Made by a program: the position numbers and the translations under genes. Shown here piece by piece: positions 50,819-63,790 of a stretch of 64,000 nt of DNA (its first letter is position 1; every line of letters starts with the position of its first letter). Origin of the DNA: Malurus cyaneus samueli (lineage: Eukaryota > Chordata > Aves > Passeriformes > Maluridae); assembly GCA_009741485.1 (NCBI GenBank), contig CM019220.1, positions 27,469,048 to 27,533,047 of the forward strand. Reading direction: 5' to 3'. The notes under the pieces were generated by a model, which did no database searches, was not told the origin of the DNA, and saw only the letters and a list, made by a program, of their open reading frames with translations.

Positions 50819-52198
50819 GGGAAATCAATGAATAAAGTAATAAACCAAATTGAATAAAAAATGAAACAAACCCCCCCAAAATGCTATACTGTGCACATAA
50901 ACCCCATAAAATATATATTAACCTTAAATAATGGCAGCCCATTTTCAGGAGTTGCTGGTTTTGGTTGAAGTTTTTTTTTAATTAATTAAGTCTTTTTCAT
51001 TTACCAAAGTTCAAACAATTAATCACGGGCCTATGTAATCAAAAGTAGAGTTTATTTCTTATTACCTATTCACATTGCAATCCCAGCATTTGAGATGATT
51101 ACATGCTATATATAAACACACACCTACTATGTAATCATTTAAAGTGCTGGGAACAGTGTAAAGGTAGCTCAGAACGAACACCATGTGTGCAGCACAAAGC
51201 ATTAAAAGCATTCCAGGGTACGTCATTTCATGAGAAAGCCTAATCTGCTCCTGAAATGAATTTGACTTATTCATTAGAGAGATGAAGAAAGCTGATTACA
51301 GTGAACTATTTTCTTTTGCATCAAATAAGGGATAATCTTACCCTGAAGATTTTGATTTTTCTCTCTGAAGAAAAAGATGTGTTTTAAAGAAGATTGTGTT
51401 TTTAAGGCAGCTGCAACTGGTCAATCACACTTGAATCCCATGGCACTATTTTTGTCAGGTTCACTTCATCAGATCATTTTAAAACGACCTATTTGACTTC
51501 ATAGCAAATAAATAGAGATTTCTTATTTCTGCAAGTTTCTCTGGTGCATATCCAGCACTATTTGGATACTTGAAGAAGCGGTAACGATGCAGAAGAGTTT
51601 AACTAAATAATTTTTTTTAGTTTGAATATTAATGAATAGTTCAGCAGTGTTTGGAGGGAAATGTAGAGGATCATAGCTTATTATAAAGAAATGCATTAAT
51701 CAGAAAGAAGGCAGCCCAGCAGTCAACATTTATTTGTTCATTAATATTTGCAGGATATATAAAAATACATAATATTGCAAATAAAAATGCTGTGAGCAGC
51801 CTGTTCTTTTCCTTTCACAACCACGTTGTTAAAATTCGCCTTTTGTCTAACACTAATCCCAGCTGTAACTGGAAAAAGCTCCAGCTGCAGCAGCAGTTGA
51901 AGAAGGACATCAGGAGGGGATCATTGAGGTAGTTTATGAAATGAATTAATGAGAGTGAACAGTGTATTCTACATTTGCAAGTCCTTTCATCTAAGGCTCT
52001 TGGAGCAATTAATAAACATTGCTGCACTGCTGCAACAGAAGAAACTGTCGCTCCATGAAATCCTCAGGGGTGTGTGAGCCCTGCTGATCTACACACGGTG
52101 GGCACATAAGGACCAAGGCACCTTAGGAGAGAAGACTTCAACACCTGAATTCTGACAAATTTCTAAGAATTCAGATGCTTTCAATGCCTCCCAGTTGG
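50819..52198. other. Unique AT-rich sequence, no gene seen
   Basis: Repeat-poor, complex AT-rich DNA, a possible site of conserved noncoding elements (inference only). A TGAGGTAGTT at 51925 resembles the let-7 seed, but no hairpin surrounds it. Confidence 0.55.
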
Positions 52199-52258
52199 TT
52201 TTTTTTTTCGGGGTTTTTTTTTGTTTGTTTTTTATTTTTTTTTTTTTTATTTTTTTTT
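52199..52258. repeat. T-rich low-complexity run
   Basis: Sixty bases of T broken by CGGGG, single G and single A bases. It yields a Phe-rich spurious open frame at 52175-52366. Confidence 0.95.
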
Positions 52259-55200
52259 AAGAAGATGCAAGCACAGAGAACTCGGTTCTGTTCTCTCACC
52301 CAGCTGGGAGCTGTTGGCACCAGCAAAGCTCAAATCCATGATGTGCTGAATGTCTTCATAAAATAATCAGTAGGAAAGAGAGAAAAATGGACATATTGTG
52401 TACCTGCAGCATCTGAAACGATTTACAGCTCAGAATTAGGCCCAGAAATAGGACATAAAGAGTCATGTAACTGTGACAGAGAATCAAGACTATACTACAC
52501 TTGTACCACGAAACTGCTTTCCTCAGTCTCAGATGGTTAAAACCTGGGGTAGGACTTGGAGGAAAACAACAAAGCAATTAGCTTTTAAGGATAAGTGAAG
52601 TAACCAAACGTAACATTTGGGCTATCTAGGCTTTTTCATGCAGAGAAACAACATTCCTTGGATGCCTGACCATGTGAAAAGCCAAAAAGATTGAAACAAA
52701 AGTAACAGGTATTCTAAAGGGATAATGCTATTTGCAACAGTATTGTAAAAAGGAAGTGAAAAAAGGAGAAAAAGATGTTATAATTTGCTTTGGTTTCTAA
52801 CCTTAATTCCAAAGTAAATAAATTCATTACAAAACATCACAGAAATTGCATTATTTTGGTGCAGAGAGGCTTGGACAAAGCCTCTATTTTACTTACTGGG
52901 TCACCACTTTTTGGGTGAAATTTCTGCAAAGTATCACAGTATCCCAAGGATTGCTGTGAATTGTGGGAGTGCATTTGAGTTCTCAGCTGATGGGAACAGG
53001 CAGAGAGGGTCTGCAGTCCGAGGGAATCTTCCAAGTGCCTGGGTACCTTAAAGTGAAATATAGTAATACTTCTTGGCAGTATTTGGTGTTGGGCACTGAT
53101 GCAGAGTACAACTTGTAAGAACCCATGGTTTCATTGTTTCAAATAGTTCAGTGGGATGCAATTTGGCTGGTCCAGCAGATCTTGGCTCTGGACTCCACTG
53201 TGTTACATCATGTTTGTACCAGGTCTTACTCCTTGGCATTCAGCTGTAGCTGGTGTCCTCTATCCGGTAAAGGAGAGCAGGAGATTGTCAAGATTTAAGT
53301 GGTGATGAATCAGCATCACTTCTGGAAGCTTGGAGGTTGCTGACCACTCCTCAGATGGGGTGTTTTTTCAAGAGAGGAGCTGGTTGTCAGAAGTGCTCAC
53401 ATGTAGGCAGACCAGATCCAGGCTGTCATTTGTCCAGTGGGTTACAGTGGATGACCCATGCACTGCTGGGGAAAAAATGTGGGACGAGGGCTTTGGGACT
53501 GCAGCATGCCCTGATTTGTCTGGCTGTGAGTCTGAATATCTGATTCTGACAGAGGTGTTGGTGCATTTCTTTAGGATCCTTTGTGATAGTCTATAAATGA
53601 GCATAAAATCATCTCGATCTGGCTCTGTTTTTATCGTCAGGTGAAAGAATCTGAATTAAATGTCTTAGCTGAGACCTCTTCTGGGCTTGATTTATGCAGA
53701 GAGCACAACCAAAATTGATTGAATACAACAGGATTAATTTATTTGCCTCATCTTAGAACCTAATCCAAGACCCTCAATTATCTTTCAATCAGTGTCAGTG
53801 AAAAATGGGGAAATATGCTGTGATTTCTTAAACTAAGATGTTATTTGCCTGCATGTTCATTTAGACTTAAGTTCAAAAAGCACCCGGGAATCTGTGCTTA
53901 GTATCTCTGTCAACTACACCACCACCTCTCTAAGGAAAGACAGTTTTACAGTTAAATCAGAAAAGTTGTTATGGAGTATCAACATTCCCCATCAGTACAT
54001 TTTGCCTAGTGTTTGCTTTAATTCCCAATGGTGTAAAAGAAGGTGCTCTTATTTGATAATACTGAATCAGATTCACAGTGGATCATAGTACTACAGTACA
54101 GGCTTTTAATTCTTTTATAGCTCCCAGCCACTCAGTAATGCTGACACAGCTCCATCTCTCCTGAGTTGTGCTCAGACACACAAATCTCGTGTCAGGACTC
54201 TGTTTGGAGCACACGGGTGTGATGCCCTTGCTGCTCTCCTGTGGCACCGCATCCTGGTGATGTTTTCCCAGCAAAAGCAGAGAGTGCAGAGAGATTACCC
54301 AGGCTTTCTCAGCTGCAAGGCAGAGCTGAACAACAAAGTACCCTCTGTGAGCTGCAGGGAACAAACAGGCTTTACCTTGGAGCTCATTCTTCAGGCTCTT
54401 CCCTAGCAATGCACTCGGAGAACTGTCACGCTGGCTGGTGACACATGAAAGATGATCATATACTCTATTTCTTGGAGTCTTTTTCCTGCTCAAAGGCAGC
54501 CCTTTACTCTTTCCCTTCCATGTGCTTGCCAGTAGATGGTGGTAGCAGTTGCTCTATTGATGGCCGTGCCATATGGTGCTGACGTTTGAAAAAAGCTGTG
54601 TTTTATGACAGCAGCAAGAATTACTTCTCTTTGTGAATCTATATTCTGTCAAAGAATATATGTTAGGCCCTGCTGAAGTGCTGTCACTTCCATTTAAGCT
54701 GAAGGGCCTCTGCAGCAGCAGCTCCACGAAGGGGCTCACCTCGTCAACAGCGATCGCACCCGAGTGTGAGATTAGCAGAGAAGATGCTGAAACAAAAGAT
54801 ACTTGTTAAATACAGCCAGGGTCAGTCACAGAAGGCTGATGTTAGATGTTCCTGAAACAAAGCTTCAGGGCACAGAGAAGGAGTGCAAACCCTTATGAGG
54901 AGTGACTGCTGCCCGTGCGGAGCCGTGGGCTCGGCAAAGCGGGAGTTGGGGTACAGCGCTGGGCAGCTCCTGAGCTGCTCTCTGGCTGCTGCCAGGGAGA
55001 TGGACTTAAATCAGAGTTACAGGGCACCAGCCTGCTGATTGTCAAGCTGCCTATTAATAGATGGCACATTTGGGAAGCCTAAAATCTCTGCCGTAAATTA
55101 ATAAGCTCGAAACTGGTTGAGACAGGGCCATTTAGTTATGTGCTAAGAAGGTGTTCAGCCAAGTTCTAATGGCGAATTCTTCTGAGTTTTAAGGTTCAAA

Positions 55201-57164
55201 ACCAAGCAAAGGATCCCAAGCTTACAGATGCCCTTTCACCAAAATCATGGAAAATGTTATTCCACTGATGGTTGTGTGGGAGGAGGAGGGCAATAAAGTA
55301 TATGGCCTGCCTGGGGCACCAACAGTAGTAGTTGGGAGGGATGGGCACCCAGAAAAGACTGCAGAGATGGGGAGAGGGGGCTAAGGATGTGACCAGCTAA
55401 GGTGGACTTTTCTTCTAATAAAACAGTCTGATTTTTAAGAAATAGGTATTTAGCCCTAATCCGTGTTCCCTAGCCTGGTGTGCACCGAAGCATTGTCTGG
55501 GCTTATATATTCCACAAACACAGTAAGGAAATTGGGCCTTTGGAGACCTTCTGAGCTTGGCAGAAATGGTATGAAAGATGATATGGCCATTTTACAGGGG
55601 AAGTTGCAACATTGAGGTTGAGAAGTATGTAGGAAGCAAGTTTAGCTATACCTCGGTTTCAGCATCTAACTCTAAATTATGCATTTTCCTTTTCCTCCTG
55701 CAAGATAACCACAGCCCTATTCTCCAGCTAATCAGGGAATCTTCAACAACTCTATCTTCATGGAAACCTGACAATGTAGTATCTGCAGTTTGCTTGCTTG
55801 ATTTTTCAGCCTGCACAGTGTTCAGCAGTTCTCTGGCATTCCTGGGGTTACTGGCTGCTTGGCATTACATGAAACTTCTTATTTAAGTTTCTGAAGTGTG
55901 AGTTTAAGGATCTGAGTTTTAGACACAAATTTTTGCTTTGAAAATGGTGTTTAGCATCTGTGTAGACTTTAAAATAAAAATCTTGACAAGGGAGCTCTCC
56001 TCCTGAGTCTTAACCCTGGCAAGTTTTTAATTTTTCTTTCCTCCCTCCCAGGGAAAAGATTCACCTAAGATGCAAAGCATATAAAACTGTCAGATCAGAT
56101 GCATATGCATAATTAATGGTGCAGAACAAAGCGATAAACTCTACCCTGAAAATACTAAATCTTTTCTTTTTTAAAGTTGCCTCCTACTTTCACCCTTCCA
56201 ATTCCTCTAGGACTGTGTAACATTTAGATGAAATCAGGTACTTCAGGGCAAGAGAACAGTGCCAGTGTTTCCATTTTCATCTGAACAGGAACATTTTGGA
56301 GCCTGCAAACAAATCCCTCCTTTGGCCCTCATGTTTTCTTTGTTCCAAACCCGCCTGCTCAGGGTGTGCTGCCCTGCTGTTTCTCTGCCAAGATGAGCTG
56401 GAGAGGTGACATTGCTCTGTGTCCCCAAAACACGACACAAATAGGGCAGGCAAATGTGAGAGGCTCACATCCACAGCACACTTCAGGTGTGTTCAAAGGC
56501 CAGGCTGGGTGCAGCTCTAACAACCTGATCTAGTGAAAAGTGCTCCTACCCAAGGCAGGGGAATTGAAATGAGATGACCTTGAAGGTGAAATCCTTGTTC
56601 ACAGAGTTGTTTTGGTAGGCAAAGGGAAGATTTTTTGGTTCTTCTGGAGAGGTGGAAAAAGATCCTGTTTAGGGGTCAGATGGCACATAAACGGCTTCTC
56701 CAAATGTAGGCAAAGGTACCACTAGACCTTTATTCTTGTTTGGCTTCCTGCTATTCTTACCAACTTAAAATATAATTAGGAAATAAAGGGGAAATTGCTT
56801 GCACATGAAAAAATTCTGACAAAACTGAAGAATAATACCTGTCATAATAACGACTTGACAATTATCCCTCAAGGAGACAAGGTACCAGGCTCCATATGGA
56901 GAATCTTAAACTTGAGAGGGTCTCTACATGTTTGGTAGTTTCATTCATACAACCCAGATGTGCCTTGCAGGCAGCCCAGGTGCAATTCTGAAGATCTGAA
57001 TGGAGAAGAAAGACAAGGCCCTGTTAAATGAAGGAATATGCAATCTATGGGTGGAAATCCAGTATGAAGTGTTTCATGTAGCCTGCTAAAGCCTGTTAAG
57101 CATTTAAGGGTTCTACTGTGAGCCCTTACTGAACAGTAAAATGGCTGAGACTGAGGGTACCTCT
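52259..57164. other. Unique sequence, no gene seen
   Basis: About 4.9 kb without recognised transposons. Noted points are a CTCF-like word at 54529 and a modest CpG cluster at 54725-54965, with about 11 CpG including GCGATCGC. This is followed by complex AT-rich DNA with several TAAT-type homeodomain words (55030-55110). A 136-codon minus-strand frame (54083-54493) has no family resemblance. Confidence 0.55.
54529..54540 (+). promoter_or_regulatory. CTCF-like core motif
   Basis: CCAGTAGATGGT matches the CTCF core CCASYAGRKGGC at all but the last position. It is the better of two such words seen; the other is CCAGCAGATGGG at 5686-5697. Single-motif evidence only. Confidence 0.25.
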
Positions 57165-57260
57165 GGTCCTTGTCTCCTCCAACCCTCCTGCCCAAGCCAC
57201 CCATCTCCAGATGGCTTTTGGGAATCTCCAGGGATGGAGACTCAACAGTGTCAGTGTGGG
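57165..57260 (-). repeat. CR1 LINE fragment
   Basis: CTCCTCCAACCCTCCTGCCC, then CATCTCCAGATGGCTTTTGG and GAATCTCCAGGGATGGAGAC, then TCAACAG, follows the inverted CR1 3' region ('tccagatggcttttgagtatctccaaggatggagactccaca'). The 3' terminal octamers are absent and similarity ends near 57260. Minus-strand orientation. Confidence 0.8.
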
Positions 57261-58830
57261 GTGCAATGTTCTGAGGCAGCTTTCAATCACACACTGCAGG
57301 AATCCTGCTCTTTGCTTGCACAGGAGCTGCCTGAGGAGTGCAGTTAGCACTGTGTGAGGGCACGGCCTGAGCAGAGCTCTCTGACACAGAAGTTCAGCTG
57401 TGCCTTTGGGTATTCAGGTTCTGTTTGAAATGACTTTTAAGATGTGTCAGATAGGAATTGTTTAGAGGAATAAAACAAAGAAATCACAGTCATGCTCTTG
57501 ATCTCCTTCAGGCAACAGAACATCTTGACTTGTGCCTCTGAGGGAAAACTGGAAAGTTTAAGAACTTAATTTTCAATTGAATAGTTTGAAGTTTTCTTTT
57601 GGCCTGGATATTAAAATATGCTCTATGTGTATGACAAATGTTCTGCACATCAGATGTCAGAACATCATCACCAAGCTTGGGAAAGAGAAGTCCTTTCAAG
57701 AAGGACTCCAGGGATTTGTCATTTGAAATGTCTCTGTATTTCAGCTGTGCTGGAATATGATATGGATTGCCAGGGACAACAGAGGCAATGCTACAACATG
57801 GGGGTCTGACAACAGGGCTCAAACTCCTGGAAGAAGCACCACCATCCATTCTGTGAAGTGTGACTGGCAAAACTCTTCACCTTGGGAAAGGTCTGAAGTG
57901 AGTTACATAAAGCAGCTGCTGTTGGCATTGCATCCATTCTTACATGACTTAATTGCATGGAAAAGGCTGACTTATGGTTAGGTAAAACTGGAAAGCAGTT
58001 GCTGAATGGTGTTTGATGTTATTTAGCATTTGCTGAATATGTTGTTTAGTTTGTCTGTCGGGTAGTAGATGCACGAAGTGTGGTATGTGAGCCAAAGGGA
58101 ACATTTCCTGCTGTGTTGTGCAGGGACAGTGGAAAAGTCAAGGAAAGTTCACTCTACTCATAAAATCCTAGTTGGTGAGCTGGTATTTTGAAATCCAGGC
58201 AAGCTTTGCTGACTGCCTGCATTTAATCTCTATATCTACTTTGTCATTAAAACACTGATTTGTTCTTTCTTCTGTACTGAAAATTACACTGTTCCATGAA
58301 AACTGCCATCACTTCTAGAGAAGACTAAATCCAGTATTCTAAATCTCTGTAAGTGAGAATTAATGGCATTATATGACTTTAGTGTAAAATAAACAGGCAC
58401 ACTTGAAACAAACACCTGCTTTCACAGAATGTTATTAGAGTTGGGATACTGAGAGCCTGGATTTATTTGAGTGGCTCAGAAGATGTTTCACCTCTGTTTT
58501 CAGAGACAAGAATGTAGTATAGTTTTATTTCTGCCAGAATGTGTATTATTAATTTATGGAAACTACAAGCAGAGTGAGAGCTGGAAAAAGAATTTTCTTA
58601 ATGGCTATAATTCAGGCATAAATAAAATAATGCTTCCAGGTTCCTTCTATAACCTATTGCCTATGTCTTTTCTTTTTAGTTCTTTGTTGAATGAACTAGT
58701 TTTTCCGGTGTTTGATATAGGTACCATTTCACTATAACTTTGTACATGAAAAGGGAGCTAGAAACACCTGCTCCAAGTTCATTTTTATTTAGCTAACAAT
58801 TAAATTATTTTTTTTTGTTTTTTTTTGCAG
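57261..58830. other. Unique sequence, no gene seen
   Basis: No exon or repeat was recognised. It ends in a T-rich tract (58808-58827) that could serve as a polypyrimidine tract for the next entry. Open frames include 120 codons on the minus strand (57508-57870) and 88 on the plus strand (58471-58737), both without domains. Confidence 0.55.
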
Positions 58831-59350
58831 AGCACATAGCAACTTGAGTTGACCTCATTTATTCTATTAAAAAACCTAAGTACTTTAATTAAACCACTGC
58901 CTTCCTCCTCAGATCATTCTAAAATGAAGGAATTTCAGTTTGTAGTCTCTTCTGATATTGTACATATTTTTAATCTGAGGTTCCATCCTATTGCCATCTA
59001 TAGAACTTCACAGTGCTATTAGGATGCTATTAGGAAACCAGGTTACAAGGACAGAACTCAGCAGACAGATTTCCATTTCCTTACCCTTAGAAACAGATCT
59101 CTAGGTACCAGGGAGACCTATTCCTCCTCATTCTTTCAAGATTTTCAAGTCTTTTATAATTGGTACTTCATCTTTATTCCAGATACCAGAATAGCAGAGG
59201 AGCAAAGTAATTGTAATATCTTTTCATGCAGGGTTTATCTTCCCTCCTGAATGTCTGTAGTTTATATTATGCATCCATTTGTGGCTGTAATTGTACAGTG
59301 TAAAAAACAATAATTTTTCCATTGAAATAAAGTAAAATTCTTGGCTTGGT
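58831..59350 (+). other. Candidate untranslated terminal exon
   Basis: A strong acceptor (T-rich tract, then GCAG at 58827-58830) is followed by about 500 bases with early stops in all three frames. Near the end are TGTA words, an AATAAA at 59326-59331 and a T/G-rich stretch from about 59339. That is the order of upstream elements, hexamer and downstream element at a vertebrate poly(A) site. It could be the last exon of a noncoding RNA or the 3' end of a gene whose other exons I cannot find. The T tract may equally be ordinary low complexity, and AATAAA is frequent by chance. Confidence 0.18.
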
Positions 59351-61090
59351 TCTTCAAATTCACATTTTGTCTATCATGGAACCGATTTTTTTTTTTGGTT
59401 CAGTGTATGAACTAACCTTGTGGTATTGAGTGCAAAATATTAAGCAGTGCAAGAAAAAAGGTTACTCCGAAGTTACAATTTATGCCTGATACACATGGAT
59501 TGGCATCAAATCCTGATACAACAAATGAAAAGTTAGTGGCTGGACACCTTTTGAGTAACTTTCTGAGCCATTAATTCCATGTACTATGGGCACGTGTTGG
59601 TTTCCTAATGTGTAAGAATCTGGCTTTCTTCCTTGTCCTTTATTTTCAGGTGTATAATGAAATTAGAGATCTAACAGAAGAGCATGAGAATATGTTTTTG
59701 AATATCAGAAAACACAGTCTCTGTAGCAAGTCCTTATGGGACTACTTATTTATGTATGGTTAAGGTTTGCAGCCTCTATGTGTTATGTGGTGATTGCCTG
59801 TAGGGAAAAAAAATGTATTTAAACATAATAAAGTAGTGCACAGTTCCTACAGACAAATATACTGGAAATTAAACCAGGAAAGAAATTATTTCTTTACACT
59901 ATTCTTGGTGGTGTGCTGGGAATATACAGGGTTTCCTAAATTATACTTGGGCCTCTCCAACAGGTACATTATGACATGTTTAATATAAAACTTCACTGCC
60001 TATGCAAAAACCCAGGACGTGCAAATGTGTCTTCAGTGGACTCTTTTTAAAAAAGCCACATAGTTTTATGTTGCATTACCTTCAACTTATTTTCAGTATA
60101 ATTTATAATATAGAAAGTATTGTTTTCTTTTAATACAATTTTTCTTTTGTCAGCTTCCTCTCACAGCCAAACAGCCAAGCCAGCATCATGGGAACAGGAG
60201 TAAACCCATAAAAGGAAAAGGTTCTCCTTTTTTTGTGAGCACTAATTAGTTATGCGCAATACCTTCAGTTTTTTTTCATTTAAGACAAGTGAATTTCAGA
60301 GCGTTTTACTTCAGTTCTTTTGCCTAGTATTGATTTAAGAAAAGAAAGCTTTGTTACAAATAAGCATAAGTGGCTGGGAAAAAAGGTACCCTAATATGCT
60401 GCCAAATGGTTAAAATGCATTATCAAGTGATAAATGCAGAGGGTTTTTTATTCCCCCTCTCCCCATTCTCCTCATAATAATTAAGAACACAAGAGGCATG
60501 TCAAGTGGACAGCCCTGGAGACAAAAAGTAACACAGCATGGACCAGGGCAGCAGGAGGTACCTGCCTGTCGAGATGCTTTATCTGGGAGCAGGAGTGATC
60601 CCTTTGGCAGTGTCATCTCAGATGGTCAGTCAGACCCACTCAGTCCATGGTTCCCTCCTCAGCTGTCCAGCAAAGACACCTTTCCATCAGTGACTACACC
60701 TGCTACCAGCAGAAAAGGTTTTGTGCTGTCATATATCTCTGTGTAGAACTGAGTGGAGGTAAACTCTTTTTTCCCCCTAAAATGAATTTCTGTCCTGCTT
60801 TTATTTTTTCATGTCAACATAGAATTAGAATGGAACAATCACAAATACACCCATGACTGTCCATAGCTCTCTAGCCCCCTCTCAGAGACTACCACAGGAT
60901 ATCAGAAGGAAAAAATGAAATATTGTTGATGTGGTATTTCTGTATCCTACTAGAACATAATGAAAATGTGATTCGTGATTGAGGTCATTTATTCATATTT
61001 TATGTTTCGGTATGCCCCTCTTCATATGATCTCTTTCCCCAATATGATGGAAAGCATAGAACTATTAATTTCATAAACCTTTTTTTACAA
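59351..61090. other. Unique AT-rich sequence, no gene seen
   Basis: No exon or transposon was recognised. Open frames are 82 codons or shorter. Confidence 0.6.
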
Positions 61091-61195
61091 TAGAATCCCA
61101 GAACGATTTGGGTTGGAAGGAACCTTAAAGATCATCTAGTTCCAAATCCCCTGCCTTGGGCAGGGAAATGTTCTTTACATTATTAGTGCCAGCCA
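61091..61195 (-). repeat. CR1 LINE 3' end
   Basis: ATAGAATCCCAGAACGATTT, then GGGTTGGAAGGAACCTTAAA and GATCATCTAGTTCCAAATCC, then CCTGCCTTGGGCAGGGA, is the canonical inverted 3' terminus of avian CR1, with its 3' end on the left. Strongly 5'-truncated: similarity fades by 61195, leaving only about 100 bases. It is the least diverged CR1 piece in the window. Confidence 0.92.
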
Positions 61196-63345
61196 AAAAT
61201 TACACACAACTATAGATGGGATTAAGATTTAATAGTAAGCCAAAGAATTTATCACAGATCTATAAGCAGTTACAAACAGCACACTAAACCTAAAAGACTG
61301 GGGGATGTTTTCTCTTGCACTGCTGCTACATAGAAATAATCCTAACATTTTTCAACAGGCCTTTCAGCTATTTCCTTCACAAGTGGTTACATTCTATAGA
61401 CCTTTAAAGCTTTCCAAAATACCCTAAAGTTTAACATTTATATCTAGAATAAGCTGAAAGGATTCCCCCCTCCTACTTCCCAGCACAGGAAAAAAAAGGT
61501 AGAAAATAGGAAGAAAAAAAAAATCCAAATGTTCAAAGTACATTAAGCTTTAAATCCATCTTCCACAGGTGTAGAGTATCACTCACCAGAAGCTATCAGA
61601 AGTCCTTACTTATGTGTGAAAGTAAGATAAGGAATTGTTCTGTTTCTCCTGTAACGCTTTAAGATTGCAAAACTGGGAAGAAGGGTTTTTAATCCTGAAG
61701 CACAAGATTTGTATCAACAAGTTTGGGTACTGTTACCTTTCAGATTCTGACTGCATGAAGCTCTTGCTCTTACAAGTCGACATGAAAAACTGCAGATAGG
61801 ATAATCCAGATTTAGTTAATATCCTGTAAAACTGATAACAGAATGAATTCCATTCTTCGGAATGCACAGTTGTGCTTTCAGTTATCTCTGATTGGGTCAT
61901 TTGTTGGTACACAGAAGCTCTCACAAATATCTCCCCTTTGCTGGCAGAGATATTTGTGGGTGTGACTGGGATTTGTAGGAGTCTTTCCCACACAGGGGTG
62001 TGTGTTCAGCCCCCTCCTGCAAACAGTGTCCCTTCCTGGGGGGACAGTTCTTTCTGTAAGTGCCAACAGCTCTGCCTGGCCCTGTATTTGCATGTGTTTT
62101 ATGGCTCAGGTCAATGCAGACTTTCCTTACCTTTTTTTTTTTTTTTTTTTTTTTGTAACCGTCTTAGAACAACATGCTTTTTTTCCCTGGAAAATAACTG
62201 ACTGTTCCATAGATGTTTTTGCACAGCCATCACTTGCTGCACTGGAGTAGATATGAAATTGTTCATAAGTTAAGTGAAAAACTGCTTAAAAATCAGTTGT
62301 GTTTCACAGACGCTGTAAACATCTATTCCGATCAGTTAAAAAACACGGTTGCTTTTACGAAAAGCAGTGTCTGGGATGATTTTGTTTTGATTGTTCAGCA
62401 CTGTTGGTGTTGAAAATAGGTGTGTCAGAATTTGAAAGATGGTCCCCAGGCTCTCAGATTTCTTTAATAGCAAGCAAAATTCTCATTAACGGGCAATTTT
62501 AAAAAGCAATAACTTTCATTTTTTTGGGCTATTAAGCATATAGAGTGTTTATATTTCCAGCAAAGAATGAATTAATGGAAAATAAAGTTCTGTCATGCAC
62601 TAGTGCCGCAGCATTGCAACATAATGTATGTGAGGCTGATTACAAGTCAGCCTTTCAACAGGATTATACATGATCAAAGCTTCTCGAGTGAGGACTATGT
62701 AACTTAAACACCTGAAAACAATTCTAATGTTTGCCTTCTCTCTTTCAAATCAAAGCTTTCTCTTGTTAATGATGTGTTAAACTAAAAAAAACTGCACCTG
62801 TGGGTCTCTGTATCTCCCTGATTCCAGCAGATGTGTCCCGTGTCACATCCCTCAGCACAGACAGCTCAGCTGTTTTGCCTCAGGTGCACATTGCTGGTAG
62901 GATTGACTGCATCAGCCTGAACCTGTCTGCCTCTTTTGAAGTCTAAATAACAGAGCAGGGCCAGGCCAGGGCAAGGAGGAGGAAAGTCCCAGCAGATAGG
63001 ACAGTGTGTCCAGCAAGGAGGGATGAACTCATCACAGGGACCTGACTTTCCACCCTTACCTCCCACAAACCCTGACTGCTTTGAGAGTGATGATTTGCCC
63101 TGGAAGGCCTGGTGCCTGGAGCTATTATCCATCACTACAAGCACTTCTCAAACTGTCAAAAAGCTCACATAGGACTCTTTCACATGTTGGGCTTGTGATT
63201 TTAAGTCAATGAATTGTCTTCTGAATTTTTATGCGCATGGACATAATGCTAAAGTCTAACAAAATTCCACACTTTTGAAAAAAGTTATTAATGATATAGT
63301 GAGATAATACTGAAGATCTTATTTATTACACTATCTGGAAAATCA
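61196..63345. other. Unique sequence, no gene seen
   Basis: No exon or transposon was recognised apart from the poly-T run at 62132-62154. Open frames are 109 codons or shorter. Confidence 0.55.
62132..62154. repeat. Poly-T run (23)
   Basis: Twenty-three consecutive T bases. Read on the minus strand it could be the poly(A) of a retrocopy lying to its right, but no source gene is recognisable there. Confidence 0.95.
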
Positions 63346-63378
63346 GATAATCAAGAGCAGATATTGCTCTTGATTATC
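63346..63378. repeat. Perfect 14-bp hairpin
   Basis: GATAATCAAGAGCA (63346-63359) and TGCTCTTGATTATC (63365-63378) are exact reverse complements around a 5-base loop. It lies about 140 bases left of the LTR. There is no T-run after the stem, so an intrinsic terminator is not suggested. Confidence 0.9.
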
Positions 63379-63519
63379 CGTAAAGCAGAAATTTCACCTC
63401 TTCTGTGCAGTCTGTTTTGATACAGAGTCCATGAAAACAATCACACTCTGAGTTGTAGGACCTAGTGTAAATTTGCTATCACTGAGGAAATGGTACATGG
63501 TGGGAGTTATTGTTCTGAA

Positions 63520-63769
63520 TGTGAAGAAAATAATCCACAAACACCAGAGGTTTATGTCCAAAAAGGAGACAGAGGAGTAAATTTATTCATGAATAAAGGG
63601 AGAAGTCATTGGCATTTCCCGTGGGGTCTCTCAAACTGATAGAGGATGCAGCAGCCTCTTTTATCCTAATTTCCCAGCCACAGTTCCCTCTCTCTTCCCT
63701 CATTGGCTGAGGTACTTAAAAGGTACAGACTTCCTGAAATGTCTAGTGCAAACCCCCTTCTAATGTACA
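63520..63769 (-). mobile_element. Endogenous retrovirus LTR (3' LTR)
   Basis: Read on the minus strand, the LTR opens with TGTACATTAG at 63769, directly after a polypurine tract, which is where a 3' LTR begins. In order there follow a CCAAT box (ATTGG on the plus strand, 63702-63706), a TATA box ATAAAAG (63658-63664) and, about 75 bases on, an AATAAA (63582-63587) with T/G-rich sequence after it. These are U3, R and U5 in the expected order. The left edge is set at a TGTG (63520), giving TGTA...CACA ends, but could be several bases off. At about 250 bases it is a short LTR. An ERVL- or ERVK-like bird family is likely; the class cannot be settled without the other LTR and target duplication. 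Confidence 0.75.
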
Positions 63770-63790
63770 TCCCCCTTTCTTCTTTTTCTT
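63770..63790 (-). other. Retroviral polypurine tract
   Basis: On the minus strand this is an unbroken purine run of A and G ending in GGGGGA immediately before the LTR. It is the primer site for plus-strand DNA synthesis in retroviruses. Confidence 0.75.

Noticed and set aside
51925..51940. let-7-like seed TGAGGTAGTT
   Set aside because: Match ends after ten bases and no precursor hairpin is present.
62155..62420. Processed retrocopy with poly(A) on the minus strand, suggested by the 23-T run
   Set aside because: No recognisable gene-derived sequence on the expected side, and such retrocopies are rare in birds.
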